Below are positions 12,050 to 23,719 of a stretch of DNA of 64,000 nt, in pieces. Under the pieces are notes generated by a model that saw nothing but the letters and a program-made list of their open reading frames with translations, ran no database searches and was not told where the DNA came from. The stretch comes from Limnoperna fortunei (lineage: Eukaryota; Mollusca; Bivalvia; Mytilida; Modiolidae). Both the position numbers and the translations under genes were made by a program. The first letter of the stretch is position 1. Each line of letters opens with the position of its first letter. The stretch covers positions 76,174,926-76,238,925 of the forward strand of contig OX104117.1 of NCBI GenBank assembly GCA_944474755.1. The letters are read 5' to 3'.

Positions 12050-12250
12050 CCGGTTTATAATTTTTGGCCGGATTTCACAGAGTGAAAATCCGGGTTATAG
12101 TATGGTGAATGTTGGGTGGGCGGATGGGGAAAAAATTTTTCGTAACAGTTTTCTCAGCAACTACTAATCACATTCTCTTGAAATTTTTTATGCAGCATCA
12201 GCATGGCCTCCCATAACGGGGGATCGATTTCAAGTCTGTCGCTCACCTAC
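12050..12250. repeat. Dispersed repeat, intron copy 1
   Basis: This segment shares long stretches with 13690-13815, including ttttctca.caactactaatcac, a catcag-rich middle and a caggtctgtctctcacctacttcctg-like end. It is an interspersed repeat of unknown class in an intron of the CARF/MULE gene. The sequence ggccggatttcacagagtgaaaatccggg is itself partly palindromic. Confidence 0.65.
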
Positions 12251-12715
12251 TTCCTGTTAAACGAAATCTGGCCATTTCTGTCTTTGATCGATTTTTTTTT
12301 AATTTGATAGAAAGGATATTTGCCTCTCGAGCAGTATGTTTGGGCAAATACCACTCACAAGTATCATATAGTTCTTTAATATAATACAAAGTTATAGTTT
12401 GTTTTAATGAATCAAAATACTTTTGAGCAGTGTTTAATTCTTCATATGTATTTAGGATTTCCTTTTGGTGAATGAAAGAAATTGGTCTAGGTTGCAATTT
12501 GGCTTCTAGTTTTCATATAGTGTTTGGCATTTTCAATCTTGGTTTAGTGCATCTATGATAAGTCTTGAATAGACAAAACATGTGTCAGGCATAGCAAAAT
12601 TTATTGTCTGGAACTTTGTGGCAATTTTAATTTCACAAAAGTGAGGTATTTTTGGCTAATGTGTTTGCTAATTTCTGCAGGCTTCTTGTTTTAAATGGTT
12701 TCTTGCTTTTTTTAG

Positions 12716-13397
12716 GCTGCTGATTTGAAAGCTCATATCGACCAGAGAGTGGTGGATCACATCTATTCTTTAGTTGATGAAGGAGTCTATAACATTGGAG
12801 AAATGAAGAGACACATGCTTCTATTTGTAAAAACATTGTTCGGAAGGAACAGCCTTCCATCCTCAATAAATAGAAGGTTTTACCCCAGCAGGAAAGATTT
12901 ACGAGCAATGATAGACCGGAGAAAAAGGAAGATAGTGCAGGGCCTACTTGACCAGGAACAGCTAGGCGAAAAGGTCAAGGCTTGGAAAGAACATCGTCCA
13001 AATAACTTTATTTATTTAAGAATGTCGGGAACAATAAGAAAACCAACCCTAGAAGATGAGGAAGAGGAATCTCAAGTAAAAACAGAAGAACAACCGTTTC
13101 TGTTTGTTTACCAAAGTTCTTGGCAGAAATTTATGTTGCAGAGATATGGTGGAGAAATGGCTTTCTTAGATGCAACCTATAGGACCACCAAATACGCACT
13201 CCCATTGTTCTTTCTCTGTGTACATGCTAATAGTGGTTATTATGTTGTAGGAGCATTTGTAACGCAGAGTGAAGACAGTGAGTCTATTTCAGAAGCTCTG
13301 GACATAATTAAAGGACTTAATCCATCTTGGGAACCAAAAAGCTTTATGATTGATGCATCAGAGGTAGAGATGATTTCCATCAACAAAGTTTTTCCAG
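12716..13397 (+). CDS. CARF/MULE gene, exon with CARF domain and start of MULE domain
   Basis: Acceptor tttttttag before 12716, donor gtaaaa at 13398, phase 0 in and 1 out. The exon encodes a helical CARF-like domain, the linker NFIYLRMSG with an acidic stretch (EDEEEESQ), and the first two catalytic Asp regions of a MULE transposase. There are no stops in the 682 bases. Confidence 0.85.
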
Positions 13398-13689
13398 GTA
13401 AAAATTTAAAAAAAAAGGAAAAATATGTCCCAGAACATGAAGGTTCCAAATTTCAAAATAGTGCACATCTTGAAAAGGTGGTCATTTTTTATTTTCCCTT
13501 AAAACTAAAATTATACCTTTACAGCAAGTTAAGTCTGATGTTAATACTTCAGACTATTTAAATCTTCAAAACTAGGGTAATTTTACCAGTAGGAACTAGA
13601 GTTCATTTATTGACCATTTTTTCAGTGCCATTTTCAAAATGATATTTTTAAGTATTACAAATATCAGCCAAGAACAGACAATTCAGGGT

Positions 13690-13815
13690 AAATAACTGTT
13701 TTCTCACCAACTACTAATCACAGCCACTTGATGTTTGGTATATAAAGCATCAGGTTGGGGGCCCATAATGTGAGATTCGATTTCAGGTCTGTCTCTCACC
13801 TACTTCCTGCCAATT
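13690..13815. repeat. Dispersed repeat, intron copy 2
   Basis: Second copy of the repeat seen at 12050-12250, in the same orientation and the next intron, moderately diverged. Confidence 0.65.
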
Positions 13816-13963
13816 TTAACTTTGACAAATTTTTTATGTATTTAAACTAAATAATTATATATTACTTATCCAATTTACATTCAATGCAATGTTTTTTAGT
13901 TTATTTTATGAAAAAAATTGCAACGTTAATAAACATGAATTGAAAAGGTTGGGTTTTTTGTAG

Positions 13964-14076
13964 AGAGTTCTGTGTTTATCTGTGACTTTCATAGAAAACA
14001 GGCTTGGAGAAGATGGACCTCTGCAAATAAAAATGGTGTGACACAATATCAGGATGAAATTCTTTCCCTGTTAAAT
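13964..14076 (+). CDS. CARF/MULE gene, exon with CDFHRKQAW motif
   Basis: Acceptor ttttttgtag and donor gtaagt. Phase 1 to 0. It encodes SSVFICDFHRKQAWRRW, typical of the region after the second Asp in MULE transposases. Confidence 0.85.
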
Positions 14077-14321
14077 GTAAGTTTATGATGAAGTATATAC
14101 TTGATGCTTACTATTTGAACTTTGATGTCTTATTTCAACCAGTGAAATTAATATTCATGAAAGTATTAGGATATGTTATGGCATACATTTGTATTACAAA
14201 AAAATTGTAAAAACAATTAACAGTGAACTAGTGAATGATGCTTGATCCAGGAACAATTTAAGTTAAATTTTATTTTACAGTTCATGCACATGACCAGAAG
14301 ATATCAATTTTTATTAGTCCC

Positions 14322-14595
14322 CTACTGGCGAAAGTCTAAGGGGATTTTAGCTTTGCGATTTGTCCATCTGTCTATCACGCATCAGTTTTCCACACTTTTT
14401 TGTAAACGCTTGTAGATGATGAACTGATCTTTGCTATGTGAATCTACCATGATGAGTTGCAGATCAAGGTTATGTTTGCTTCAGTCCGCAAATCTTTTTG
14501 GGAGTTATGGCCCTTAAAACTTTGAAAAATCACTGAAATTTCAGATTTCCAAATTTTTTTTCTTTACGCTTGTAGATAATGAACTGATCGAGTTT
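14322..14595. repeat. Dispersed repeat (cccctactggcgaaagtc family)
   Basis: The segment opens with cccctactggcgaaagtc and aaggggattttag and contains gcttgtagat.atgaactgatc twice (about 14410 and 14570). It looks like a common interspersed mollusc repeat of unknown class. No coding content. Confidence 0.5.
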
Positions 14596-14905
14596 TATTT
14601 TGTTTTGGTTCACTAATTTTTTCTAGAATTAAAAAATGTATTACCATTTCAAAACTGAAATATGCGACTGTTATGGGACTACGTATTGTTTTGAAATACA
14701 CACAGAATGCTTGTTTATTCAAGTTATAAAAGCTTTAAATTAAGAAGATATTCAAAGAATATGAGCTATTACTGGTAAGTTAAAGAGTTTTCTTTCAGTT
14801 GTGTGGAATGGTGTCAGGTACAAACTATGCTGATCTTCTACACTCTGTTTTTATTTTCTCATTACTATTTAATTATTCACTTTACATACAATTCTCCTTA
14901 AATAG

Positions 14906-15043
14906 GGTATTGCAGAATCCCTATCAGAAGAAGTGTTTAGAAATCAGGTTTCTAAACTGAAGAGCAGTCATCTTTGGGAGTCCAAACCAAATCTACAAGC
15001 ATACATTGACCAAGAATGGTTGTCAAAAGACAAACAACACAAG
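14906..15043 (+). CDS. CARF/MULE gene, internal exon
   Basis: Forty-six codons in phase 0 between acceptor aaatag and the donor after aag. Encodes GIAESLSEEVF...LQAYIDQEWL, a helical part of the transposase-derived protein. Confidence 0.8.
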
Positions 15044-15330
15044 GTATTTGTGTACTTTTTACCAGGTTAAGCTATACAACAAAGTAAAATGTGTGTAGAA
15101 TGATTGTCTAATCAGAGAACCTAGTGATTAATGTATCTATACATCTTTTTTCCAAATGTTTGCAAAAAGTAGGTAAAGCTTTGCAGTCAATAGAGATTTA
15201 TTGTAACATATTTGAATATGTTTTACATTAAAAAAAAACAATAGTATTAGTGTTATTTTGGATAATAATTTCTTTTCTGCCATCAAATTTTTGGTGGTAC
15301 AACATCTTTTTCAATATTTTTTGTCCTCAG

Positions 15331-15506
15331 ATGTGGGTGTGGGCTTACCGTGGTGATATGTTGACATTTGTTGTCAACACCAATAATGGTGTGGAAGCAC
15401 AGAACAAGGTCTTCAAGTATGACTATCTTGCTCCCTACAGAGTGAAGACAATCAGTGGGTTGATGTCAGTTCTTGTTGATGATTATTTTGTAGATGCACA
15501 CAGGGA
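15331..15506 (+). CDS. CARF/MULE gene, internal exon
   Basis: Acceptor ttgtcctcag, donor gtaagt at 15507, phase 0 in and 2 out. Encodes WVWAYRGDMLTFVVNTNNGVE and a helical tail, matching the W..WAY and T.NNG.E region seen in MULE-type proteins. Confidence 0.85.
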
Positions 15507-16020
15507 GTAAGTATTTAAACATTAGTTTTAAAATACATGTATAAGAAGTTTTGTGTTTTGGACATTTCTTTCTCTTTAAAAAAAGTATATAATGTTATTT
15601 ACTTAAGGAAACAAATTGTCTTTTGATAAGTGTGCTAGGTACAAAACTTTGTCTTACATTGTACATTTTTAAAGGTAATTTATAGGAAAATTTAAAGTAA
15701 AAATATTTATTGCAATATATTGTACTTATCGTTCATAGGTGAAAGGCATCAGGTAATGAGGAATATTTTTTGTAGTAATCTTATCACCTCATCTCCATTT
15801 AGAACTCTCATTCAATTATCTACTGCTTATGGTTTTGGTTACTTTTCTTAATATCTAACTGTAAATTCAGAACTTTTTTATTTAGTTTTTTTTTGGAATA
15901 TTTTACAAAACTTGTTCATAAATTGTAGCATATATTTCACTCTTAACCTATAACATTCTGAATTTACAGTTAATATCAGTACAGTCGCACATTTTCACAT
16001 GTATATATACATCAAAGCTT

Positions 16021-18741
16021 AATCCTGTACGAAAACGACCAGCTGTACTCCAACTGGACAAGACATGGATTCCTGCAGGAAAATAGCATAATCCTGTCTA
16101 TAGCACAAGACACGGAATCCTACTGGAAAAATGAACCGTAATATTTAAATAAGGAGAACAGGATTCCTGCTCATGAGACCAGGAATCCTGCTTCAATTAT
16201 AAACAAGATTCCTACTGGTTTAAGTAATGAAAAATCCTGCTCTTTGACCAGGAATCCTGCTCCCTGACCAGGTATCCTGCTCCCACACTAGGAATCCTGC
16301 TCCAGGACCAGGAATCCTGCTCCCAGACCAGGAATCCTGCTCCCAGACTAGGAATCCTGCTACGAGACCTGGGATCCTGCTCTTAATACACCTTGAATTA
16401 TGGAATCCCAAATCTTTCTAAATGGCTTCCAAAAAAAACGTCTCTTATCTGAAACCTAAACTTAGCTGTTCTAATCAGTGCCTAAAATATATTTTTCTCA
16501 GGTTAGACACAATTTTAGTAAAAAGATTGATGTCTTTATTTTAAGTTGAGCATATTGACACATTGTTTTCAATCTTAGTCTATGTTTTGTAAAAAAAAAA
16601 TCATTTTTGTTCTGGCATATGGAACACATTCTGTTGGTCCTTCATTCCACTACTTTACTGCCATCTTTTCTGTACTATGACACAGAATAACCTGCAAAAA
16701 CACAAACTTCATTAATAAGATGGACCTGAATGAATTGTTCTTTGGAATTTAATTAAGGCTTTGAATATAATGCCAGTCCAGAAAAGCTGACAAATGTTGT
16801 TACCAGCTACATGTCAGTGAGGTAAAGCACAATTTACATGTTTAAGTTACATCTCGTTAATTTTGCAAAGCATATGCTGCTATTTAAAAATGGATTTTGT
16901 TGTTTTTTATTTGTTTTTTTTTATTTCTGCCTGACAAAGATTATCAACAGTAGTTGAAAGGAAATTTAAATTTATCAGCATTAAAATGTTATTATTTGGT
17001 GAAACTGACATAGAAAATAGGTAAAACATGTTCAATAAATACACTGTATAACTTGTCATGTTATAAGTTGAACTTACCTTTAGTAGTTCAATAATTGGTT
17101 TTGATTCAGTTCTGGTAACAGGCAATTATTTTGTTTTAGAAATCAGTTTCTTTCTTTTAGATGCATCCATGGTTTCTATGTGGGAAAAAAACCTTCATTG
17201 TATTAGCTTAAAAAGTGGCCTGATGGTTTGCAGCATTCCCTGGGGGGTTTTTGTTTTGTTTTTTTTTTTTGTCTTTTTGAGAATTCATTTTTTAAGAAAA
17301 TAAAAATAATATCAGATAGACTTTTTTAAAGGCTCAATATACATTATAAAAATAAAACAAAAGTCCACAATAACCTGCTCAATTAAAACATTACAAAATA
17401 AAATAAACAAAATCATATTGATATTGATATTTACTTGTGTTAACAGACACTATATATAACTTTAATAATACTTACCATCTGCTCTGATGATGACAACTGA
17501 ATTCTTTTTTGTTACAATCCCCTTCTTTATTAAATCTCATTTATCCTCTGACATCTTTCAAAGTGATGCATCTTAAAAGATATGCACCCAAACATCTCCT
17601 CCATCTTGTAGCAAATAAGCGGTAAAGTTTGAATTTTGAAATGGGGGCCCTCTGCAGATGTTGGAAATTAAGTCAAAAATAGATTAACAGTTCTGAGGTT
17701 ATAAGAATTAAGCTGTTCAGTTCAAAATGTAAGCTAATACATTGAATAACAAGTTTTTTAATAACTGTAATTTAAATGACACAAATATTGGTCTTTTGCA
17801 ATTCTTTTATTTTCCAATAGACCCTTTGATAACCTCATAATGAAATTTGTTTTATCAGCTTCAACAGGTTCCATAACACTGGTGGGTCAAGTTACAATAC
17901 TATACACATACAAGATGTGCTTCTTAGTAAAACAATCAAATCTTAAATTAATAAAGATAAAGAGACATGTTTATAAATAATCAGTTAACATTCAAAAATA
18001 TAAATTTAAAGTCAAATCAATTCAAGCTGAATTTAAATGACCTTGATGATTTGAACCCTTAAAATGCTTCTCAGATAATGAGGTGCTACATAAAAATAAA
18101 AGATATGAGGACCCTATGGAAAGAGAAAATATACAGAAGAACATTATTAACATTATTAGAACAGGGTTAACATTGGATGGATTTCAAAGGGTTATGATTT
18201 CAATGGAGGAATACAAAAAGATATTCAGGCAAGGGTAGATAAATAATGTTTTATTTAGTAATGATATCCTTATTTGTGTGGTACCTGATGTGTATTTGCT
18301 TATCACATCATCAATTCTTTAATAATCTTTAAATCTTTATCACAGTTTTGTTGCATTTTTGTTAATAATTACATCTGCAAATTCAATGGTCAGTCTCTGT
18401 AATAATACATATATCAAGTATGAGAGTTAAAATCCAGTGTTTTATAGTAAAAAAATCCTTTTTCATCAATAAGCATAAGAGCAAGATTCCTGTTCTGATA
18501 TAATCTAAGACAAAATATCCTATTCATGTCATGGTCTTGAACAGGAATATAAAAGACACTCATTTTGCAGTAGCAGGAATACAAGAACAGGACAAGGAAT
18601 AATAGAGTAGGAATGTTTATCTTTTACGTGTCTTTCTCTAATAGAGGAGGATTTTGAGTTTTTGGGTAAAATCCTGTTGGAATCCAGGTCTTGTCCAGCT
18701 GGAATCCAGCTGGAATCCGTCTATAACTTTCGTACAGGATT
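16021..18741. mobile_element. 2.7-kb non-autonomous element with terminal inverted repeats
   Basis: The left end starts aatcctgtacgaaa and continues through a ccagctg...tccaactggacaagac stretch. The right end is its near reverse complement (gtcttgtccagctgg ... tttcgtacaggatt). Similarity extends about 60 bases inward. Inside the left end, 16150-16385 holds about eight direct repeats of a 20-base unit (aggaatcctgctcccagacc and variants); the right end holds scattered related words in the opposite sense (18480-18640). The interior is AT-rich with no ORF of note. It fills most of the intron between the exons ending 15506 and starting 19759. No clear target duplication was found, so superfamily is undetermined. 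Confidence 0.65.
16150..16390. repeat. Subterminal 20-bp repeat array
   Basis: About eight copies of a unit like aggaatcctgctcccagacc sit inside the left end of the inverted-repeat element. Arrays of this sort can be transposase-binding sites in DNA transposons; that role is inference. Confidence 0.8.
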
Positions 18742-19758
18742 TTTTCACATTATTCTTTTCATAACCTTATTTATTATATTTTACCTGGGGTGTCTCATTC
18801 CATATAAGGCTTACATCATGACAGTGATCATGTAATCATTGCTTTTTTGTCACTCAAATTTCAGATGAATCAAAATATATCTTTTCCAAGTGTTGCTCTG
18901 AATTTTTTATGTTATAGTATTTATACAAGACGGTTGTGACTACATGACCACCTTTGCTAAATTAGATTAAAGGATAAAATTGTTATTGAACAACCAAAGG
19001 AGTTAACAAAGTCCAGATTCAATAAACATTTAAATGACAATCTTTTGAGATTTAGGAACTTTCACAGATTTTGTTGGTAACTCTAAGCAAAATATTTTGT
19101 TATTTATCGAAGATTATAGATGTTGTCTATCCCTGACTTCATAGTGTCTTATTGTAAGATACCTTAGTAGGAATGTGAAGATACATACAGTATTTATATC
19201 AAAATAACAAATATATGGTATATTTAGGACATACATGTATGTTATTCATTTTTATCACACTGGTGTTTACAATATATAGTTTTAATATGTAAACCTGACA
19301 GTATCCATATTTAAAGAATTTGAAGAATTTAAGTGTTGTTACAGCTTTTGCTTGGTGTATTAAATTATTCCTTTCTTTATCAAGTTAGTAGTATATTTTG
19401 CACTGACCATTACTGTTCGGTCATTTTGTCCTATCATAATTATAAATGATTTACTTCATAGATGTTAATTAGAATTTTAAGTTAATAACTTTAAGAATTG
19501 CATTAAATCTTTGCTATTCATAATCTTAATTAAATTGACTCCTGGTTTTAATGTCTCTGCATCAAATGTGCATCAGGCACATTTTATCAGACATAAAACA
19601 CATTGTTTTAATTTGTTTCAACTGCTATTTAGAATACATTTTACACTAATTAAGAACTTGTACTTAAATATATCATTTTTAAATCTTGAATCTTCAATAT
19701 ATAAGATTAAAGAAACAAATTTAGGCCAGTAATATATATATGTGTTTAATTGTTACAG
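18742..19758. other. Rest of intron; nothing recognised
   Basis: AT-rich intron sequence between the inverted-repeat element and the SWIM exon, with no recognisable coding segment or repeat. Confidence 0.6.
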
Positions 19759-20633
19759 GTATCTTGAATCAAATGTTTCAATGTGCAGTGGCTGGCGAAC
19801 AGGAGCAGAAGGTGTCCCCAAAGAACTCCGTCACCGCCCGAAGCACTTTATCAACCATATGAGGGATGTATCATTAAAAGCAGTCCAGATAAATGAGAAG
19901 AAAGTCTCTCAAGTTGACAACAAGCATTATATTGTTGAATCTGAGACCTCATCATCTGCATCTTACGAAATTTTTCTTGGTGATGATGACACCATTGCCA
20001 TGCCTTGTTGCTCTTGCATCCAATTCAGTCATACACACTTGCCATGTAAACATATTGCTGCTGTGTTCAATAAATATGGAATGAATTTTTTAGATCTTCC
20101 AAAGTTTTATACATCTCACCCAATGATTGTTGTAGATTAATCATGTTTACAGATGACATAATCTGATCTGATACCAGAATCTACAAATGTTACATTTGTT
20201 GAACCTGTAAATGACGAAGATGACAGTGACGTGAAAGATGAAAATGTTGAGGAAGTTCAGCCAACAGTGGCAACTACTCTTGATTTGGAACGCTGTGCAA
20301 AGAGGGTAAGAGAAACCTTATCAAAACTCAGATCTCTATCCTATATTGCTACCTCCGTGGACATGTTGGAAAAAGTAAGAACAGAATTGTTGACTATTGA
20401 GAAATATATGCTTTCTGGCTGTCCCCAAGAACTTGGTTTAGCAGTGGAAACTCCTGTACAGTCTTCAAAAGCAGCCAGTAAAAGAAAACTAAAGTCGATT
20501 AGTCTAAATAAACTACCTCCTAGAAAAAAAAGAAAACCAACCGAAGGTTTAACCGCTTTGTCTGGAGCATCTACTGCATCTAGAAAGGAAAATACACAAC
20601 AGCCCAGCACAGAACAAAAGAATGTACAAACAG
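19759..20633 (+). pseudogene. CARF/MULE gene, SWIM-finger exon with two in-frame TAA
   Basis: Acceptor tgttacag, phase 2 in, donor gtataa at 20634. The exon encodes SGWRTGAEG and the SWIM finger CCSCIQFSHTHLPCKHIAAVF, then LPKFYTSHPMIVVD. Stop codons lie at 20138-20140 and 20159-20161 with only six sense codons between. The same frame then continues for 157 codons through an acidic patch (NDEDDSDVKDENVEE), a helical segment and a basic PPRKKRKP motif. A single substitution could explain each stop. An intron removing both would be too short to be credible. Confidence 0.75.
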
Positions 20634-20968
20634 GTATAATGTGGAATCATTATTTTTAGGTACATGTATTTAGTTTTGGCGTCAGTTGTTCATCTGTTGT
20701 CCGTTGTCCGTCCGTTAAACTTTTTAAAAATCTTCTCTGAAACAGCTTGACCGAATGCAACCAAATTTGGTATGATTGTTATTTAGGGTGTCCTTTACAA
20801 AACAGTTGTTTGGATTTTTGATTTGACAAAAAACATGGCCACTGTTGCTAAAAATAGAACATAGAGGTAAAATTACCTTTAAATCCTTATAAAAAATTGT
20901 AGGCTCTTTCCAAAAAATATGACCAATATTTCTGTTGTAAATTCTTAGAACATTTCTTTTCTTCACAG
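20634..20968. repeat. Intron with dispersed repeat
   Basis: The intron contains gttgtccgttgtccgtccgtt and aacagcttgaccgaatgcaa...aaatttggtatgattgttattta, wording typical of a common interspersed mollusc repeat. Class unknown; identification by style only. Confidence 0.4.
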
Positions 20969-21040
20969 GACCAACAAACAAGAAGAAACTGAAGTTTGAC
21001 TTTAAAAGTGCACCTCCACCAAAGAAAACAAAATCAAAAG
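20969..21040 (+). CDS. CARF/MULE gene, small basic exon
   Basis: Seventy-two bases, phase 1 to 1, acceptor ttcttcacag and donor gtatat. Encodes a lysine-rich segment (TNKKKLKFDFKS, PPPKKTKSK). Phase agrees with the preceding exon. Confidence 0.65.
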
Positions 21041-21551
21041 GTATATTTATTTAATTGTGTAAAATGAATTCAATCATATTACTTGTTGATACTTTTTAGT
21101 TAAGGTATTGATTCAAGGTTACCTGTTTAGGTTAAAGGTTAAAGGTCAAGGTCAAACATTTTTCATCTAGGTATTGTGAAAACCATTATAAAAAATCTTG
21201 ATTCTTATATTACTTGAAGTTCATGATAAAAGGAAGACACATATTATTTTTTTATCACAAAGTTAAAGGTCACTTATTGTGAAAAAATTGAGGCTGAAAA
21301 TTTGTTTCTGAGGCATAATTTTATACCTAAAATATACATAAATAATACCTTAAAAAATTTTCAGATGCTTACTTTTAATTGATTTATACCAATTTTTGTT
21401 TTATACATTCACATCAGACAGAAATGCCCTATAATAGGGCTTTTGCTATTATAATTTTGTTCAATGATCACATAAATACACATGCATGTATTGGCGTAAA
21501 TTCCATAGAAGAAACCATGTTATTTGTGTTACATGTATTTACCCGTTTCAG

Positions 21552-21629
21552 AGAAAGGACAGGGAGCTATTAACACAATTGATACAGAGGTTGAATTACC
21601 AAAATCCACAATACTTCCAAAGCTATCAG
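21552..21629 (+). CDS. CARF/MULE gene, last visible exon
   Basis: Acceptor cgtttcag, donor gtttgt, phase 1 to 1. Encodes KGQGAINTIDTEVELPKST. A LINE begins about 100 bases downstream, and no later exon was found before the convergent gene. Confidence 0.5.
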
Positions 21630-21732
21630 GTTTGTCAAAGTAAAATTAATTTTTGAAATGCAAATGATCAAATCCAATTAAAAAGAATGAATTGTGCATC
21701 CATGTTTTGTGTTTATGGCATATTATTAGTAT

Positions 21733-23454
21733 TAGCCACCATCAATGTCTAACAGCATATTTAGAACTGATTTTACTAATACCTGTGACACTTTACTGAC
21801 ACGGTATGATAACTTATGTATATTAGGCGATTTAAATTTTGATATGCTTGATATTGAAAATTATATTAAGGCTCCAACCTGTTACAAAGATAATTCAAAA
21901 CCAAGTCTTTTAGATGTTATTTTAACAAATAAACCAAATCTAGTCAAAAAAACATTAAACTTTAGCACTGGCCTTAGCGATTTTCATAACTGCATAGCTG
22001 TACAAGTAAATTGCAATGTAGAACCCCACAAATCTCAATACAAATATTGTAGAAGTTTCAAAAATTTTAATGCTCAGTTTTTTACGCAAGATCTCGCACA
22101 GATTGATTTTAATAATTTTGTTAATAATAAAGATATAAACCAGGCATATGCAGGTTTTAGTAGTAAATTTATAGAAGTCGCAAACAAGCATGCACCTTTT
22201 AAGGAAAGAAAGTCTTAACAAAGCAAGTACCATATATGAATGCAGACTTACGACGAGCAATATATAAGAAAAAAATGCTCTGTCAAAGAAATCTTGTTAC
22301 CAAACTTAAAAGAAAATCTTTAAATCAATACTTTATAGAAAGATGTGTAGGGGGACCAAAGTCTAAAGACTTTTGGCCAACAATTAAACCTTTCCTGTCA
22401 AACAAGGGTAGCTATCATAAGAAGGATATTATACTGCTCGAAAGTGACACCCTAGTTACTGAACAATAGAAAATCTGTGAAATATTTAACAACTATTATA
22501 TAGATGTAGCAAAAGATATAGGTGACCCAAATATTGTAATTAATGATACACATCCCAGTATTTTATCAATTGATGAAACAATGAAATGTAAATTTGATGA
22601 TATAAGTAAACTGCAGTTTGAGTCGGTAGATATAAAATTTGTACAAAAGCACATTAGTCAACTAAGTGTCAAAAAGTCTACAGGGGTAGATAATATCTCG
22701 CCTTTTTTATTAAAACATGCATCACCTATTATAGTGAAACCAATCACTGATTTAATTAATAGATCTTTGTCTAGCTCTGTTTTTCCAGATGATCTTAAGA
22801 TCGCCAAAGTCTGTCCTATCTACAAGAAAAAAAGTAGTTTTGACAAAGGTAATTACAGACCTGTAAGTGTCTTACCCACCATTTCAAAACTATTTGAACG
22901 TGCAATACATGAGCAACTTACAGAACATTTTGAAAACATCTTTAATCCATATTTGACAGCATTTAGGGCAGGCTTTGGCTGTCAGTCAACCTTACTCCGT
23001 CTTGTGGAAGACTGGAAATCAGCACTTGATTGTAATAAGTACGTAGGAGCAATATTAATGGACCTGTCAAAGGCATTTGATTGTTTACCACATGACTTAC
23101 TGCTTTTGAAGTTGAAACATTATGGTGTATCCAATAGTGCATTAGATCTTTTGACTAGCTACATCTCAAGTAGAAAACAATGTGTACAAATAGGACAGTG
23201 TACTAGCTCGTATCAGAATATTTTAAAAGGTGTACCACAAGGGTCAATACTGGGCCTGTATTATTTAACATATTTTTTAATGATATTTTTAGTTTTGTTA
23301 AATACTCCACTCTGTGTAATTATGCAGATGACAACACTGTGGTTTGTGCTGACGAAAATTTATCTGTCTTGAAAAGTACCTCTGAGTTAGATAGCATAGC
23401 ACTCATCAAATGGGTTAGTCTAAATAAAATGAAAGCAAATCCAGATAAGTTTCA
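21733..23454 (+). mobile_element. Jockey/CR1-like LINE, 5'-truncated, part 1
   Basis: The copy starts inside the endonuclease domain (PPSMSN, then LCILGDLNFDML and LSDFHNC). It continues into a reverse transcriptase with STGVDNISPFLLKH, YRPVSVLPTISKLFE, GFGCQSTL, MDLSKAFDCLPHDLLLLKL and KGVPQGSILG. The catalytic NYADDNT is present near 23320 in a shifted frame. The frame is broken near 22218, by a TAG at 22466-22468, and by a shift near 23255. A nested insertion interrupts it at 23455. Clade is judged from motif wording only. Confidence 0.85.
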
Positions 23455-23719
23455 AGATATTCGACGCATTTGACTCCTAGAGATGTATGTAAGGTAGAAC
23501 GGAAACTGAACAAACAACAATAAGAAAAAAAACTTTAAGAAAAAATTATCAAACAAAAGAAAGAGACAAGAAACATTAAAGTTTTCTTTCATTGATGTGT
23601 GTGGGGGTGGTAAATAATTAACGTGTTGCGAACTTTATCCAATCAAAATAAGGCTAAAATATAAGAAAGTTGCTACATTCATGGATTTTTAAAAAATGTT
23701 ATTAAACATGTTAAACAAT

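Larger units (their letters stand above)
11524..21629 (+). pseudogene. CARF-domain / MULE transposase / SWIM-finger gene with two in-frame stops
   Basis: Eight exons were assembled from GT-AG junctions with matching phase: 11524-11676, 12716-13397, 13964-14076, 14906-15043, 15331-15506, 19759-20633, 20969-21040 and 21552-21629. The 5' end is missing, so numbering counts visible residues. Residues about 52-150 resemble the CARF/ALS2CR8 domain (IGEMKRHM, SINRRFYPSRKDLRAMID). Next comes a MULE-type transposase domain with FLDATYRTTKYALP (Asp 203), FMIDASEVEM (Asp 264) and CDFHRKQAWRRW. A SWIM zinc finger follows (Cys-Ser-Cys at 20009-20017, Cys-Lys-His at 20045-20053). TAA codons at 20138 and 20159 interrupt the frame, yet the same frame stays open to 20633 with an acidic and a basic NLS-like tail, and two more exons splice in phase. 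The product is a transposase-derived, probably nuclear DNA-binding protein of a type common in molluscs. It may be a decaying copy, or the first TAA may be a real end. Confidence 0.75.
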
